From DATLGB01 sp963740765 (lineage in GTDB: Bacteria > Actinomycetota > Thermoleophilia > Solirubrobacterales > Solirubrobacteraceae), in contig CAVUFN010000016.1 of NCBI GenBank assembly GCA_963740765.1, forward strand, positions 372,001-436,000: a stretch of 64,000 nucleotides of DNA, given 5' to 3'. Positions 9,275 to 16,685 of this stretch are shown in pieces. Every line of letters begins with the position of its first letter. Within the stretch, counting starts at the first letter, position 1. Below the pieces are notes generated by a model that was given only the letters and a program-made list of their open reading frames with translations, was not told where the DNA came from and made no database searches. A program made the translations under genes and the position numbers.

Positions 9275-10555
9275 TCAGCGACAAGCGGACCGGATGGTCC
9301 AGCTCGGAAGGCGGCGGCGCACCGGGAGCACGGCGGTGTTCGGGAGCTTCTTGCCGGTGCGCACGAGGGCGATGCCCGGCGCCCCGGCGTGCGTCCACAC
9401 GTCGCGGGACGGCAGCCGCAGGCGGTACGCGAGGCGTTGGCGCTCGAAGGGGGCGGTCGCGACCCGCCCGCACGCCCGGACGGCGGCCACCCCACCCGCC
9501 GCGGCGATCGCGCCGTCCAGGCGCGGCCCGAGGTCGCGCTCGTCGCGGGCCAGCCGGACGGCGCCGGTGACCACGATGCTCACGCTGACGGCGACCGCGA
9601 TCGCGGCCGGGACGAACGCCAGGCGCGGGGCGCGCCGCGCCAGCTCGGGCAGCCCGAGGCCGCCGAGCACGCAGATCGCCGCCATCGGCAGCGTCACGTA
9701 GCGGATGTTGCCCGTGAAACCGACCTCGGCCAGGAGGGCGACCGTGAGCAGCAGGCCGAGGGCGGCCAGCCCGAGCGCGCGCACGAACGGCGTGCGCTGC
9801 TTGACGACCGCGTAGATCGCCCCGGCGTACAGCGGCCAGGGCAGGAAGATCGCGCTGTAGACGAGGGTCAGGCCGAACGGGAAGCTCGACTGCCCCGGCG
9901 AACCCGGGACGGGGTGGCGCGCGCGATCGGCGCCGCGCAGCCAGTCGCCCGTGGCGAGGTAGTCCGGCACGAACCAGGCCGCCAGCAGCCCGACGCCGCC
10001 GGCGACGACGAGCGCGGCCGATGCCGCCCGGCCGTGCCGCGGGCGCAACAGGAAGAGGCCGTAGACGGCCAGCAGTGGCCACACCTCCGGCCGCACCAGC
10101 CCGGCGAGCAGGCCCGCGACCAGCGCGGCGCGCCGCCGGCCGCTCAGGTGCAGCTCGACGCCGATCAGGCACAGCGCCACGAGCCAGCCCTCCGAGTCCC
10201 CCCGCAGGACGTTGAAGAGGTAGTCCGCGCCCAGGGCGAGGCCGGCGGCGGCCAGCAGCCCGGCGGTGCGTCCACCCACGCGCGCGGTCACCCGGTACGC
10301 CATCACGACGGCCAGGAACCCGCCCGCCCGCGCGAGCACGAGCCACAGCAGCGGGGCCAGGTCCGACCCGGCGAACGCGAACACCGTCGTGAAGGCGACC
10401 GGCAGCGGCTTCCACGACGGCCCGCCGATCATGCTCAGCGTCCCGTGCGAGAGCTCGCGCCCCCAGATCAGCCACGCGGTCGGGTCGTAGGAGGGAACGC
10501 GCAGCGCCAGCAGCGAGAGCGCCGCCAGGGCGACGGCGATGAGGATGGCGCGCAC
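9275..10555 (-). CDS. Polytopic membrane protein, mannosyltransferase-like
   Basis: A 426-residue integral membrane protein with about ten to eleven hydrophobic helices. It begins with a signal-anchor (RAILIAVALAALSLLALRV). Early loops carry YDPTAWLIWGRELSHG and GGPSWKPLPV, a pattern seen in actinobacterial GT-C-type proteins. The C-terminal ~80 residues form a soluble extracytoplasmic tail. GTG 10555 is the only plausible start near the end of the open frame. The glycosyltransferase assignment rests on architecture only; it could be another polytopic family. Confidence 0.6.
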   Translation of the reverse strand: MRAILIAVALAALSLLALRVPSYDPTAWLIWGRELSHGTLSMIGGPSWKPLPVAFTTVFAFAGSDLAPLLWLVLARAGGFLAVVMAYRVTARVGGRTAGLLAAAGLALGADYLFNVLRGDSEGWLVALCLIGVELHLSGRRRAALVAGLLAGLVRPEVWPLLAVYGLFLLRPRHGRAASAALVVAGGVGLLAAWFVPDYLATGDWLRGADRARHPVPGSPGQSSFPFGLTLVYSAIFLPWPLYAGAIYAVVKQRTPFVRALGLAALGLLLTVALLAEVGFTGNIRYVTLPMAAICVLGGLGLPELARRAPRLAFVPAAIAVAVSVSIVVTGAVRLARDERDLGPRLDGAIAAAGGVAAVRACGRVATAPFERQRLAYRLRLPSRDVWTHAGAPGIALVRTGKKLPNTAVLPVRRRLPSWTIRSACR

Positions 10556-10574
10556 GGCCCGCCAGGCTAAGTGC

Positions 10575-11234
10575 CTAGAGCGGGCTGCCGTCCTCCCGGA
10601 CGCGCTGGATCGGCTCCCAGCGCCGCCCTTCGAGCACCCCGCCGACCCCGATCCAGCCGACCTCCATGATCCGCGCCGCCATCTCCGCGCGGGTGCGCTG
10701 CGGGTGGTCGAGCCACCAGGTGGCCAGCGACTCGCCGGCGCCGACGAAGCCGTGGGCGAGCGCGTCGGCGAGCTCGGGCTCGAGGTCGGCCGCGAGCAGG
10801 ACCGACATGCGCTTGACGATGGCGGCGCGGACGCGGGCGACGTCGGCGGCCATCGCCCCACCCGACCCCGCGGCCAGCTCGCGCTGCAGGATCGCCCAGC
10901 CCTCGCGGTGGTCCTCGACGAAGCCCAGGAACGCGGTCATCGACGCGAGCACCTGCTCGCCCGCCCCGAGGTCCGGTGCGACGACGTCATCCATCGCCGT
11001 CAGGAGGTCCTCCCCCACCCGGGTCATGTAGGCCGAGTAGAGGCCGTCCTTCGAGTCGAAGTAGGCGTACAGCATCGGCTTGGAGATGTCCGCGCGCTCG
11101 GCGATCTCGTCCATCGAGGCGGCGTGGAAGCCGCGTTCGGCGAACACCTCGCCCGCGACGACGAGCATCTGCTCCTCGCGCACGGCACGGGGAACCTGCC
11201 GCGTCCCGGCGCGGCGCTTGGCAGGAGCGCTCAC
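10575..11234 (-). CDS. TetR-family transcriptional regulator
   Basis: A 219-residue TetR regulator. The N-terminal HTH reads MLVVAGEVFAERGFHAAS then ISKPMLYAYFDSKDGLY, the classical TetR recognition pattern. The C-terminal ligand domain is divergent, as usual. GTG start at 11234. It is transcribed divergently from the large membrane protein at 11294. The 59-bp spacer contains weak dyads (GTGACGGACTTCAC, GGTGTGACACC) that could be its operator. Ligand unknown. Confidence 0.85.
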   Translation of the reverse strand: MSAPAKRRAGTRQVPRAVREEQMLVVAGEVFAERGFHAASMDEIAERADISKPMLYAYFDSKDGLYSAYMTRVGEDLLTAMDDVVAPDLGAGEQVLASMTAFLGFVEDHREGWAILQRELAAGSGGAMAADVARVRAAIVKRMSVLLAADLEPELADALAHGFVGAGESLATWWLDHPQRTRAEMAARIMEVGWIGVGGVLEGRRWEPIQRVREDGSPL

Positions 11235-11293
11235 GGCCCCAATCTATCCGTGACGGACTTCACATCCGCCGGGTTTCGGTGTGACACCATCCG

Positions 11294-13168
11294 GTGACAC
11301 GTATGACCATGTCTTTGACAGCCATCCTCGGTGCCGTCACGGCGGGTTCGGAGCCCGCGGGCGGCGCCGCGACGAACGAGATCGTCATCGCCACCGCGAT
11401 GGCCTCCGTCGTCACCATCGCTCTGCTCGTGCTCTGCGCCGGCCACCGTTCGGGCCGCGTCAAGCTCCTCGGCATCGCCGCCGACCTCTCCGCCCGCATC
11501 TCCGGCCTGCCGCGCACGGTCGCGCTGCCGCTGGGCGTCGGCGGCGGCGCCCTGCACATCGCCCTGCTCGGCATGTACTGGGACATCTCCCTGCACATCG
11601 ACCAGGGCCGCGACGCCGGGCCGCTCGCCAACCCGGCCCACTACCTGATCCTGATCGGCCTGTTCGGCATCTTCGCCGCCGGCGTCATCGCCATCTCGCT
11701 GCCCCGCGACGAGGCCGAGGCCGGCACCCGCTCGCTGCGCATCGCCGAGGACTGGCACGCGCCCGTCGGCGGCCTGCTGATGGCCGCCTGCGGCGCCTTC
11801 GCCCTCACCGGTTTCCCGCTCGACGACGCCTGGCACCGGCTCTTCGGCCAGGACGTCACGCTCTGGGGCCCGACCCATCTGATGCTGATCGGCGGCGCCG
11901 GCATGTCGCTCGTCGGCATGGCCGTGCTGCTTGCCGGTGGGCGCGCGGAGACCGAGCCCGGCGTGGGCCAGACGCTGCGCAAGGTCGGCCTGATGGGCGG
12001 CCTGCTGATCGGCCTCTCGACCTTCCAGGGCGAGTTCGACTTCGGGGTCCCGCAGTTCCGGATGGTCTTCCACCCGCTGCTGATCGCCTTCGCCGCCGCC
12101 TTCGCGCTGACCGCGGCGCGACTGTGGATCGGTCGCGGCGGCGCGCTGTATGCCGCTCTGTTCTTCCTGCTCATCCGCGGGACCGTCTCTCTCTTCACCG
12201 GCCCGATCTTCGGCGAGGTCACCCCGACCATGGCGCTCTACCTCCCCGAGGCGCTGCTCGTCGAGGCCGCGGCCGTCGCGTACCTCAAGCGCGGGCCCCT
12301 CGCCTTCGGCGCCGCTTCCGGCGCGCTGGCCGGCACGCTCGGCATGGCCGCCGAGTGGGCCTGGACGCACGTCGCGTTCCGGCTGCCGTGGACGACGGAC
12401 ATCCTTCCCGAGGGGCTCGTGCTCGCCGTCGTCGCCGGCCTGGCCGGCGGGGCGTTCGGCGTCCTGCTCGGCACCGGCCTGCGCGGGGAGCTGGACACCA
12501 TCGGGGGGCCCGCCTCCGGCGACCGCTTACGACCGTCCGGGCGCCGCCCGGGCAAGGTCGCCTCCGGCACCCCAAGCCCGCGCCTGGCCCGCCCGGTCGC
12601 GCTGGCCGCCCTGGTGGCGATCGCCGCCTGCGTCGCCGACGGCCTCGTCGTCCAGCAGGACACGAACGCGAAGGTCGTGGTCGCGGGCAACGACGTCCGC
12701 ATCACGCCCGACATCGCCAGGGACGCATCGTGGGCGACCGCGACAGCGTGGCAGGGTGGGGCGAAGCTGCACGTCGAGCCCTTGCGCCGCCTCGGGCCCG
12801 GCCACTACCGCCTCGACCGCGCCACGCCCGTCACCGGCACCTGGAAGGCGATGATCCGCGTCCAGGACGGGCGCCGGATCCTGTCCGCGCCGGTCCGGCT
12901 CCCCGGCGACGCGGCCATCCCGGCCAAGGCGGTGCCCGTCTCCGACCAGCCGCGCGCGTTCGTCGCCGACAAGCTCGTGCTCCAGCGTGAGCAGAAGCAG
13001 GGCGTGCCGACCGTGCTCAAGACGATCGCGCCGCTCGTCGTGCTGCTGATCGCCCTGTCGTTCGCCGCCGCGCTCGCCTGGGGCGTGGCGCGGATCGGCG
13101 GGACCGTCAGGGAGCCGCGTCCGCGAGGTGCCTCGCCGCGGACCGGGGCGAGGCCGCTGCCGCACTGA
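11294..13168 (+). CDS. Large polytopic membrane protein with extracytoplasmic domain, unknown function
   Basis: A 624-residue protein with an N-terminal half of about ten membrane helices carrying conserved-looking His/Trp/Asp loops (LLGMYWDISLHIDQGRD, GPTHLMLIG, EWAWTHVAF). A further helix follows at about residue 435, then an extracytoplasmic beta-rich domain of about 120 residues (VVVAGNDVRITPDIA... GTWKAMIRVQDGRR) and a final TM helix. I do not recognise the family; the soluble part resembles small copper- or FixH-like extracytoplasmic beta domains only loosely. Residues about 403-427 (IGGPASGDRLRPSG... VASGTP) are encoded by a repeat element that also occurs outside genes at 15772. The 3' end overlaps the convergent polymerase gene by 62 bp. 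Confidence 0.7.
   Translation: MTRMTMSLTAILGAVTAGSEPAGGAATNEIVIATAMASVVTIALLVLCAGHRSGRVKLLGIAADLSARISGLPRTVALPLGVGGGALHIALLGMYWDISLHIDQGRDAGPLANPAHYLILIGLFGIFAAGVIAISLPRDEAEAGTRSLRIAEDWHAPVGGLLMAACGAFALTGFPLDDAWHRLFGQDVTLWGPTHLMLIGGAGMSLVGMAVLLAGGRAETEPGVGQTLRKVGLMGGLLIGLSTFQGEFDFGVPQFRMVFHPLLIAFAAAFALTAARLWIGRGGALYAALFFLLIRGTVSLFTGPIFGEVTPTMALYLPEALLVEAAAVAYLKRGPLAFGAASGALAGTLGMAAEWAWTHVAFRLPWTTDILPEGLVLAVVAGLAGGAFGVLLGTGLRGELDTIGGPASGDRLRPSGRRPGKVASGTPSPRLARPVALAALVAIAACVADGLVVQQDTNAKVVVAGNDVRITPDIARDASWATATAWQGGAKLHVEPLRRLGPGHYRLDRATPVTGTWKAMIRVQDGRRILSAPVRLPGDAAIPAKAVPVSDQPRAFVADKLVLQREQKQGVPTVLKTIAPLVVLLIALSFAAALAWGVARIGGTVREPRPRGASPRTGARPLPH
12498..12573. repeat. Palindromic repeat with conserved arms, copy 1 (inside CDS)
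   Basis: Left arm CCATCGGGG then GGCCCGCCTCCGGCGACC, and right arm GGTCGCCTCCGGCACCCC, flank a variable 31-bp centre. Both arms recur at 15772-15845 with one indel and one substitution; the centre does not. The arms are imperfect inverted repeats of each other. Here the element is read in frame as part of a linker between membrane and soluble domains. Confidence 0.6.
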
Positions 13169-13988
13169 ACCCGTCCCACGGGTCACCCGAGCGCAGGCGC
13201 TCCGCGACGTCGCGGAGCGTCCAGGCGCGCGGGCCGACGCCCTCCGACAGCTCGTCCTCGCGCAGCGGCATGGCGACGGGCGCGCCGGGCCGGGCCCGGA
13301 CCGACCACGGCGCCACCGACGTGTGCGCCTTGCGGTTGCGCAGCGTGTCGACGAACACCCGGCCCCCGCGCTTCTCCTTCTTGAACGCGGTGGTGAGCGC
13401 GTCCGGCGCCTCCTCCACCAGCGCGGCCGCCAGCGACTTCGCCATCGCCAGCACGTCGGGGTAGTCGAGCTCGCGGCGGATCGGCGCGACGACGTGCAGG
13501 CCGCGCGAGCCCGTTGTCATCACGAAGACCTGGAGGCCGGCGTCCCGGAGCCGTGCGCGGGCCGACCGGGCGGCCGCGACGATCGCGTCCCAGTCGTCCT
13601 CTCCCTCGGGATCGAAGTCGAGGATCAGCCGATCGGGGCGGTCCTGGCGGTCGATGCGCGCCGTCGGCACGTGCGGGGTGATGGCGTTGTGCTGGGCGAG
13701 CATCCGCAGCGAGTCGGCGGTCGTCGCGACCATGTGGGTGACCGTGCCGCCGTGCTTGGGCAGCTCGGCACGCTCGATCCAGTCGGGGAAGTAGCCCGGG
13801 ATCTCCTTGAGGAAGTGTCCGTTCTTCCCGATCCCGCCCGGGAACACCTGCAGCGACAGCGGGCGCTCGCGGAGGTGCGGCAGCATCACGTCGGCGACCC
13901 GCGCGTAGTGATCGGCGAGATCGGTCTTCGTGATCCCGTCATCGGGGAACAGGACCTTCGTCGGGCTGGAGAGCTTGACGGCGGGCAC
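13107..13988 (-). CDS. LigD-type polymerase/primase domain protein (NHEJ)
   Basis: A 293-residue stand-alone PolDom of the LigD archaeo-eukaryotic primase superfamily. It starts with the family pattern KLSSPTKVLFPDDGITKTDLADHY. The catalytic metal-binding aspartates are in LILDFDPEGED, and the second conserved block is TTGSRGLHVVAPI. The downstream FVDTLRNRKAHTSVAPWSVR segment is also typical. In NHEJ such proteins fill or extend broken DNA ends with ribonucleotides. No ligase, phosphoesterase or Ku gene is nearby. It is divergent to pdxH (18 bp apart) and overlaps the membrane-protein 3' end. Confidence 0.9.
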   Translation of the reverse strand: MPAVKLSSPTKVLFPDDGITKTDLADHYARVADVMLPHLRERPLSLQVFPGGIGKNGHFLKEIPGYFPDWIERAELPKHGGTVTHMVATTADSLRMLAQHNAITPHVPTARIDRQDRPDRLILDFDPEGEDDWDAIVAAARSARARLRDAGLQVFVMTTGSRGLHVVAPIRRELDYPDVLAMAKSLAAALVEEAPDALTTAFKKEKRGGRVFVDTLRNRKAHTSVAPWSVRARPGAPVAMPLREDELSEGVGPRAWTLRDVAERLRSGDPWDGFSAAAASPRSAARHLADAAP

Positions 13989-14006
13989 CTGCGAGCATCA
14001 TCGCCC

Positions 14007-14576
14007 ATGCACGAGGACTACGAGGGCTCGCCGATCGCCGGGCTCGGGCCGGACCCGATCGCCGCCTTCGCGCGCTGGCACGCGGAGGCCGGGGTCGACG
14101 AGCCCGACGCGGCGGTGCTGAGCACGACCGCGGGGCGCGGGCGGGTCGTGCTGGTGCGCGGGGCGTTCCGCTTCTACACCAACTACGAGTCGGCCAAGGC
14201 GCAGGAGATCGCGGCCGACCCGCGCGTGTCGCTGACGTACTACTGGCCACCGGTGCACCGGTCGGTGCGGGTCGAGGGCGAGGCGGTCAAGCTCCCGGAG
14301 GCGGAGTCCGACGCGTACTTCGCCAGCCGCCCGCGCGGGAGCCAGCTCGGCGCGCACGCCTCGCCGCAGTCGCGCCCCATCGACCGGGCGGAGCTCGACG
14401 CGCGCCTCGAGGCCCTGGACTTCCCGGGTGCGGTGCCGCGGCCGGCGTTCTGGGGCGGCTACGAGGTCGTCCCGTCCGTGATCGAGTTCTGGTCGGGCCG
14501 GCCGAGCCGGCTACACGACCGCATCCGCTTCACCCGCTCAGGCGACGGCTGGGAAGTCGACCGCCTGGCGCCCTAG
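14007..14576 (+). CDS. pdxH: Pyridoxamine 5'-phosphate oxidase
   Basis: A 189-residue FMN enzyme converting pyridoxine or pyridoxamine 5'-phosphate to pyridoxal 5'-phosphate. Diagnostic blocks are GRVVLVRGAFRFYTNYESAK, TYYWPPVHRSVRVEG, the PdxH signature RPRGSQLGAHASPQS and a C-terminal PSVIEFWSGRPSRLHDRI. In that last block the Arg/His pair binds substrate. ATG 14007 gives the standard N-terminus and a length slightly below the E. coli protein. It is divergent from the LigD-type polymerase gene. Confidence 0.93.
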   Translation: MHEDYEGSPIAGLGPDPIAAFARWHAEAGVDEPDAAVLSTTAGRGRVVLVRGAFRFYTNYESAKAQEIAADPRVSLTYYWPPVHRSVRVEGEAVKLPEAESDAYFASRPRGSQLGAHASPQSRPIDRAELDARLEALDFPGAVPRPAFWGGYEVVPSVIEFWSGRPSRLHDRIRFTRSGDGWEVDRLAP

Positions 14577-14624
14577 GGGCAGCCGGCTGCCCACGCGCGC
14601 GAGAGCGAGAGGCTGTCGGTCAGA

Positions 14625-15749
14625 TCACGGGATCCCGGCGCCCGGCGTGCGCGCGATGAACACGGCGCCGATCAGGTAGCGGATCGCCTCCGGGAAGCCC
14701 TGGCCGGGCGGCGGCGGGGCGAGCGTGTCCCGGTAGTGCTGCAGCAGCGCGGCCGTGGCGGCGCACACGTCGGCGACCTCGTCGCCGGGATCGACCTCGC
14801 AGGCGAGCTCGGCCAGCGCGAGCGTCTCCATCCCGTCCGCGCCGATGAACACGCGGCCGATCGTCGAGCACAGGTGCGTCACCACACGGTCGAGCGTCGG
14901 GTCCAGCGGCAGCGTCCGGTGCAGGGCGGGACCGAGGTCGAGCGGCGGCTCGCCGGCGATCAGACGCGCGAGCTGGCCGCCCGCGGTCGCCTGGAGCTGC
15001 TCCGGGGCGAGGCCGGCCTGGACGGCGCAGCGCAGGCCCTGCACCGCGGCGACGAGCGGAACGCCGTAGGGCGAGTCGCTTGCCCACAGGATCTGGCCCG
15101 GTGGGACCTGCGTGTAGAGCGCGATCACGTCAGCCGGGTTCCACCAGCTCGTGTCGATGAAGACGTTGGGCAGCTCGGGCAGCACGCGCCACAGCCAGCT
15201 CAGGTCCGAGATGGCGGCGTGGGCGAGGATGAGGTTGGCGCGCGGGTAGGCGCGCGCGAGGCGGACGGCGTCCCGCCCGAGCGCGGGGATGCCGCGTCCG
15301 GCGTGGATCAGCACGGGCGCGCTGTGCTCGTGGGCGAGCGCGAGCAGGTCCTCGACGATCGGGTGGCCGAGCGTGAAGTCCTCGCCGCGCGGGTGCAGCT
15401 TGAGGCCGCGGGCGCCGGCGGCGAGCGCGCGCTTCATCTCCGCGACGGCAGGCGGGCCGGCGTTGGGGTCGACCCGGCAGAGCGCCGCGAGCCGGTCCGG
15501 GTCCGCGTTGGCGGCCGCGATGACCTCGTCGTTGGCGGTCCCGTCCAGGTACCCGTCCGGCTCGTGCATGGGGAACGCCAGCCCGCGGGCGTCGCACTCG
15601 TCCAGGCGGGCGAGGAGCTCCGGCACGCCCTGCGCGTAGCCGTCGGGATCGCGGTGGCCGACGTGCGTGTGCGCGTCGAAGAGATCGAGGCCTCCGGCGC
15701 GGGTTCGCAGGGCGTCCAGATAGGGCCCGAAGGCGGGCCGGTAGTCCAT
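14625..15749 (-). CDS. Amidohydrolase-family (TIM-barrel) protein
   Basis: A 374-residue protein of the amidohydrolase-2 type. The N-terminal metal motif is FDAHTHVGH; later ligands are KLHPRG, VLIHAGRG, LILAHAAIS and WASDSPYG. This gives a complete His/Asp set for a mono- or binuclear metal site. A C-terminal ~110-residue helical extension (RVFIGADGMETLALAE...) follows the barrel. ATG 15749 is chosen because the longer frame upstream reads through the palindromic repeat 15772-15845. The substrate is unknown. It is divergent from the small gene at 15859. Confidence 0.78.
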   Translation of the reverse strand: MDYRPAFGPYLDALRTRAGGLDLFDAHTHVGHRDPDGYAQGVPELLARLDECDARGLAFPMHEPDGYLDGTANDEVIAAANADPDRLAALCRVDPNAGPPAVAEMKRALAAGARGLKLHPRGEDFTLGHPIVEDLLALAHEHSAPVLIHAGRGIPALGRDAVRLARAYPRANLILAHAAISDLSWLWRVLPELPNVFIDTSWWNPADVIALYTQVPPGQILWASDSPYGVPLVAAVQGLRCAVQAGLAPEQLQATAGGQLARLIAGEPPLDLGPALHRTLPLDPTLDRVVTHLCSTIGRVFIGADGMETLALAELACEVDPGDEVADVCAATAALLQHYRDTLAPPPPGQGFPEAIRYLIGAVFIARTPGAGIP

Positions 15750-15771
15750 GCTCACAGGCGGCGAAGCTAAA

Positions 15772-15845
15772 CCATCGGGGGCCCGCCTCCGGCGACCCAT
15801 TGCAAAAATGCGTCCACCCGATTGCCGGGTCGCCTGCGGCACCCC
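15772..15845. repeat. Palindromic repeat with conserved arms, copy 2 (intergenic)
   Basis: This copy shares both arms (CCATCGGGGG-CCCGCCTCCGGCGACC and GGTCGCCTGCGGCACCCC) with 12498-12573 but has an unrelated, AT-richer centre (TTGCAAAAATGCG...). It lies between the divergent amidohydrolase and small-protein genes. It may be a mobile palindromic element or a hairpin in the 5' leader. Confidence 0.6.
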
Positions 15846-15858
15846 TAGGGTCGCCCGC

Positions 15859-16191
15859 ATGCCCGTCCGTCAGATCCGCGTCCTGATCGAGACGGAGCGC
15901 CTGCGCATCGCGGGCACGCTGCAACTCCCCACGGAGGGGTACCGCAGCCGCGTCACCGACTACCTCAACGGGCACGACTCGGGCTTCTTCGCGCTCACCG
16001 ACGCCGAGATCCTGCCCGTCGACGGCTCCGCCAGCGAGACCCGCGACTACATCGCCGTCGGCACCCGCCACATCGTCGCGCTCGCGGAGGTGGAGGACCT
16101 CGGCATCATCGCCGACGAGAGCGGCGGCCCCGAGCTGGCCGACTACTCGGCCCCGTCGGCTCCCCCACCGCCGCCTCCGCCGGCGGAGTAG
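15859..16191 (+). CDS. Small conserved-looking protein with poly-Pro tail
   Basis: A 110-residue soluble protein starting MPVRQIRVLIETERLRIAGT. The first ~85 residues look like a small beta-barrel (alternating hydrophobics; LQLPTEGYRSRVTDYLNG, FFALTDAEILPVDG, YIAVGTRHIVAL). The tail PSAPPPPPPPAE is proline-rich. ATG 15859 lies directly after the repeat element. The pattern resembles small DUF6812-like proteins, but I cannot confirm this. Function unknown. Confidence 0.65.
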   Translation: MPVRQIRVLIETERLRIAGTLQLPTEGYRSRVTDYLNGHDSGFFALTDAEILPVDGSASETRDYIAVGTRHIVALAEVEDLGIIADESGGPELADYSAPSAPPPPPPPAE

Positions 16192-16349
16192 CTACGCGTG
16201 GAGGGCAGCGGCGCGCTCGCGAAACCAGGCGAGCGGGTCGTCGACCGCGGCGAACGGCGACGTCGCGGCGGGGTGGCATCACGCACTCCTGCGCGATGCG
16301 GTGCAGGGCGAGGCGCGTCGTCGGTGAGATCCGGCGGCAGCGGGTCCAT
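16192..16349 (-). pseudogene. Possible decayed minus-strand gene remnant
   Basis: Between the small gene and the next small frame, the minus strand shows protein-like pieces in three different frames. They are MDPLPPDLTDD from an ATG at 16349, then TTRLALHRIAQECVM, then AATSPFAAVDDPLAWFRERAAALHA ending in TAG at 16192. Joining them needs two frameshifts. This looks like a broken small gene, though chance in very GC-rich DNA cannot be excluded. Confidence 0.25.
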
Positions 16350-16376
16350 GCGCGTGAACCTACGCTTCAGCGCCGA

Positions 16377-16637
16377 GTGCTGCCCGACCCGCCGCCCGAC
16401 CTTCCCGCCGAGCCGCGCGCGTTCTACGCCGCGCTCCGGGCCGCCCGGCCCGGTGCCGTCGCGGAGGAGGTCGACTTCGGCGACGCGGGCATCGGCGTCA
16501 GCTTCGAGAGCGGGCTCGGCGCGCAGGTGTCGCGGCGCGCCGCGGTGGTCTTCACCCAGGACGAGACGGCGCACTTCGACGAGCGCACCCCGGGCTGGGC
16601 CGAAGCCGCCGCCGCTTGGGTCGCCACCCGCCTCTAG
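16377..16637 (+). CDS. Small hypothetical protein
   Basis: An 86-residue frame from GTG 16377 (VLPDPPPDLPAEPRAFYAAL...). It has plausible amino-acid usage and ends AEAAAAWVATRL. The frame opens further upstream to 16296, but the composition there is Arg-rich and not protein-like. No family is recognised. It ends 9 bp before the palindromic repeat at 16646, which could terminate it. Confidence 0.4.
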   Translation: MLPDPPPDLPAEPRAFYAALRAARPGAVAEEVDFGDAGIGVSFESGLGAQVSRRAAVVFTQDETAHFDERTPGWAEAAAAWVATRL

Positions 16638-16645
16638 CGCACCGC

Positions 16646-16685
16646 GTGTCGCTTACCGGTGGCTCTAGCCACCGCTACGCGACAC
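16646..16685. repeat. 40-bp palindromic intergenic repeat, copy 2
   Basis: Second copy of the element at 7724-7763 (35/40 identical). This copy is a near-perfect palindrome with only two mispairs. Compared with copy 1, several differences restore base pairs here. It lies between convergent genes and includes the xdhC stop codon, so a bidirectional terminator role is plausible. Confidence 0.65.

Noticed and set aside
11250..11302. Dyads GTGACGGACTTCAC and GGTGTGACACC as a definite TetR operator
   Set aside because: Arms are only 4-5 bp and several alternatives overlap; not strong enough for a separate feature.
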